This document shows, one piece after another, positions 62,426 to 64,000 of a DNA stretch of 64,000 nt. Position numbers and translations under genes: made by a program. Every line of letters starts with the position of its first letter. Position 1 is the stretch's first letter. Under the pieces are notes generated by a model, which was not told the origin of the DNA, searched no databases, and worked only from the letters and a program-made list of their open reading frames with translations. This stretch comes from Anoplolepis gracilipes. Its lineage: Eukaryota > Arthropoda > Insecta > Hymenoptera > Formicidae. Where the stretch lies: contig NC_132973.1 of the NCBI RefSeq assembly GCF_047496725.1, forward strand, positions 11,666,233-11,730,232, in the 5' to 3' direction.

Positions 62426-64000
62426 TCAGAGAAAAAAGAGAAAGAGCGCAATATTTAAAATTATTCTGTATATTTGAGTGGATACATAGTATTTGTTTAA
62501 TATGCAACTTTAAAATCTATCTCTCGTAATTGCATGTGTTCGCATGACTGCTCTTGTGATGTAGGGCGGAAATCATGAGTCGAATACAGCCACCATTTTT
62601 CGCAATTTGCGGAGCTATATATCTGTTTACGAAGCCACCACTGTCGAGCATAATGACACCGCAAAGATATCTTTACGATTCTATTTCACGCAACCGACGT
62701 GCAATTGAATATTTTACGGTATAATGACTAAAACAGATTTTGCAATATAATGTAGGTCCGCATATGTTACATTACGTTTATCAAAAAAATAATCAAAATT
62801 ATTTTAAATTAAATTCTCAATCACATGCATATTTGTAAGAAATTTCTGTTAAACGTAAAATTAGTATTATTTCATTTTCGTTCTGTTGAAGAAAAAAAAA
62901 AACATAAAAAGAAGAAAGAAAATAATTTAAAATTGTAAATTATTTTTTGAAGTAGGATAATATACTATTAAACAATATAGTGCATTTACACGAAAGTGTA
63001 AATCTATTAAGTGTATAATCTATTTACCTCTTTATATCAAACTTACTAACAGCGCTAATCGACATATTTCATTATTTGCATTCACGCTTCGAGATTTGAA
63101 ATACATTGTATTCGTAGGTTTCGATTTTAGACTTTCTATTAACAGAGAGTAAATGCATGCAATCTCAAAGACGGATCGCTCGTAGAATTATATAAACGTG
63201 ATACAGAAGAGATGTAAGAAGGCAGTAACACTCGCAAGTAAAACGGCGCAACGTCCAGCACTCATAACTCGATGCTGCGAGGCGAAATCAGATGTAATCG
63301 CTCTGATGCACCGAAACGAAAAATTCTCGCACCTCGAGCTATTCGCAGAGCTGACGGAGGAGTTCGCATAATACGACTTGAACAATGAAAATGGCAAAGC
63401 GGTCTGTTTCCCATGGTACTTGCGAGCTAGCAGATGTAGCAGCCCGGAGTCATCGCATTACAAACACGCTATTTCGCCGTTCCGATGTATTCGCGACGCG
63501 TTAGCTCGGCTGTCGCGCGGTCATCATGACAATTATAGCGAAGGACAGAGATCGCGCTCCGATATAATGTCCGACAAATTGCATGACGGTGATGGTGAGA
63601 AGAAAATCGACAATCTTGACAAACTCGCAAGTTTTCTCCTAAGTTTCACATATTTTCTTGATAGGCTTTCGCGTAGCTCGTGATTAATCTCAACTTAATC
63701 TCGGATTAAGCTCAAGTATAACGCGGCTTAATTTTTTGAATTCTCTGGAAAAGAAATCGGATTAGAACAATATTTCGAATCATTTTTGGAAAAACTCGAC
63801 GGAGATATAAAATTCAGATCTGATTATTTAAAGAATGCATGACTTTCAATATCATGAGAAAAAATGTACGGTAACTGACGTTGCAATCATAAATAATATT
63901 TTAACATTTTTATACTGATATCTGACATTATACAGATACATTTGCTTATCGCATCTGTTTAATATACATTGTATTAAAAAATAAACTTACACTTTTTTGG
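62426..64000. other. region without a supported gene
   Basis: AT-rich sequence with CpG-rich patches at 62530-62700 and 63180-63690. The second patch has a 101-codon + strand frame, but no domain or splice context. No RNA gene was seen. Confidence 0.4.

Overview
The window is AT-rich nuclear DNA from an insect. The proteins, the many (TA)n, (GA)n and (CT)n microsatellites, short GT-AG introns and patchy CpG-rich islands fit a hymenopteran such as an ant. That assignment is an inference from style; no species marker was seen. There is no bacterial, viral or CRISPR feature.

Positions 1-7.3 kb (+ strand) hold the 3' part of a ZAD-type C2H2 zinc-finger gene: half a ZAD domain, a low-complexity linker and ten fingers over seven exons. 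Its first exon lies before base 1. Two of its introns carry inverted-repeat DNA elements (3331-3886 and 5216-5720). A sparse interval follows, with a long (GA)n tract.

Positions 10.4-15.7 kb hold a head-to-head housekeeping pair. On the minus strand is a complete eight-exon Prp19 (504 aa), the U-box and WD40 E3 ligase of the spliceosomal NineTeen complex. On the plus strand is a complete six-exon clamp-loader subunit orthologous to human RFC2 (351 aa). Their start codons are 372 bp apart, so they probably share a bidirectional promoter, and that promoter contains a small inverted-repeat insertion.

Positions 17.3-36.3 kb (- strand), and perhaps to 59.2 kb, hold a large gene for a coiled-coil protein with one PDZ domain. 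I could not assign it to a named family. Nine exons join with consistent reading phase (621 codons from the exon at 36.3 kb). A tRNA-Glu(UUC) gene sits in one intron on the same strand. Two candidate initiator exons, at 53.9-54.1 kb and 59.1-59.2 kb, both end in phase 0 at a strong donor and could each splice to the 36.3-kb exon. If so, most of 24.6-59 kb is intron of this gene with alternative promoters. GC-rich islands without a convincing protein lie in this intron.

The rest of 36-64 kb holds repeats, hairpins and no secure gene. The most striking structure is a near-perfect palindrome of about 440 bp at 61.9-62.3 kb, with a third partial copy beside it. Nothing here amounts to a clear new multi-gene system. 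The best leads are the unassigned PDZ protein with its possible distant promoters, and the set of foldback DNAs.
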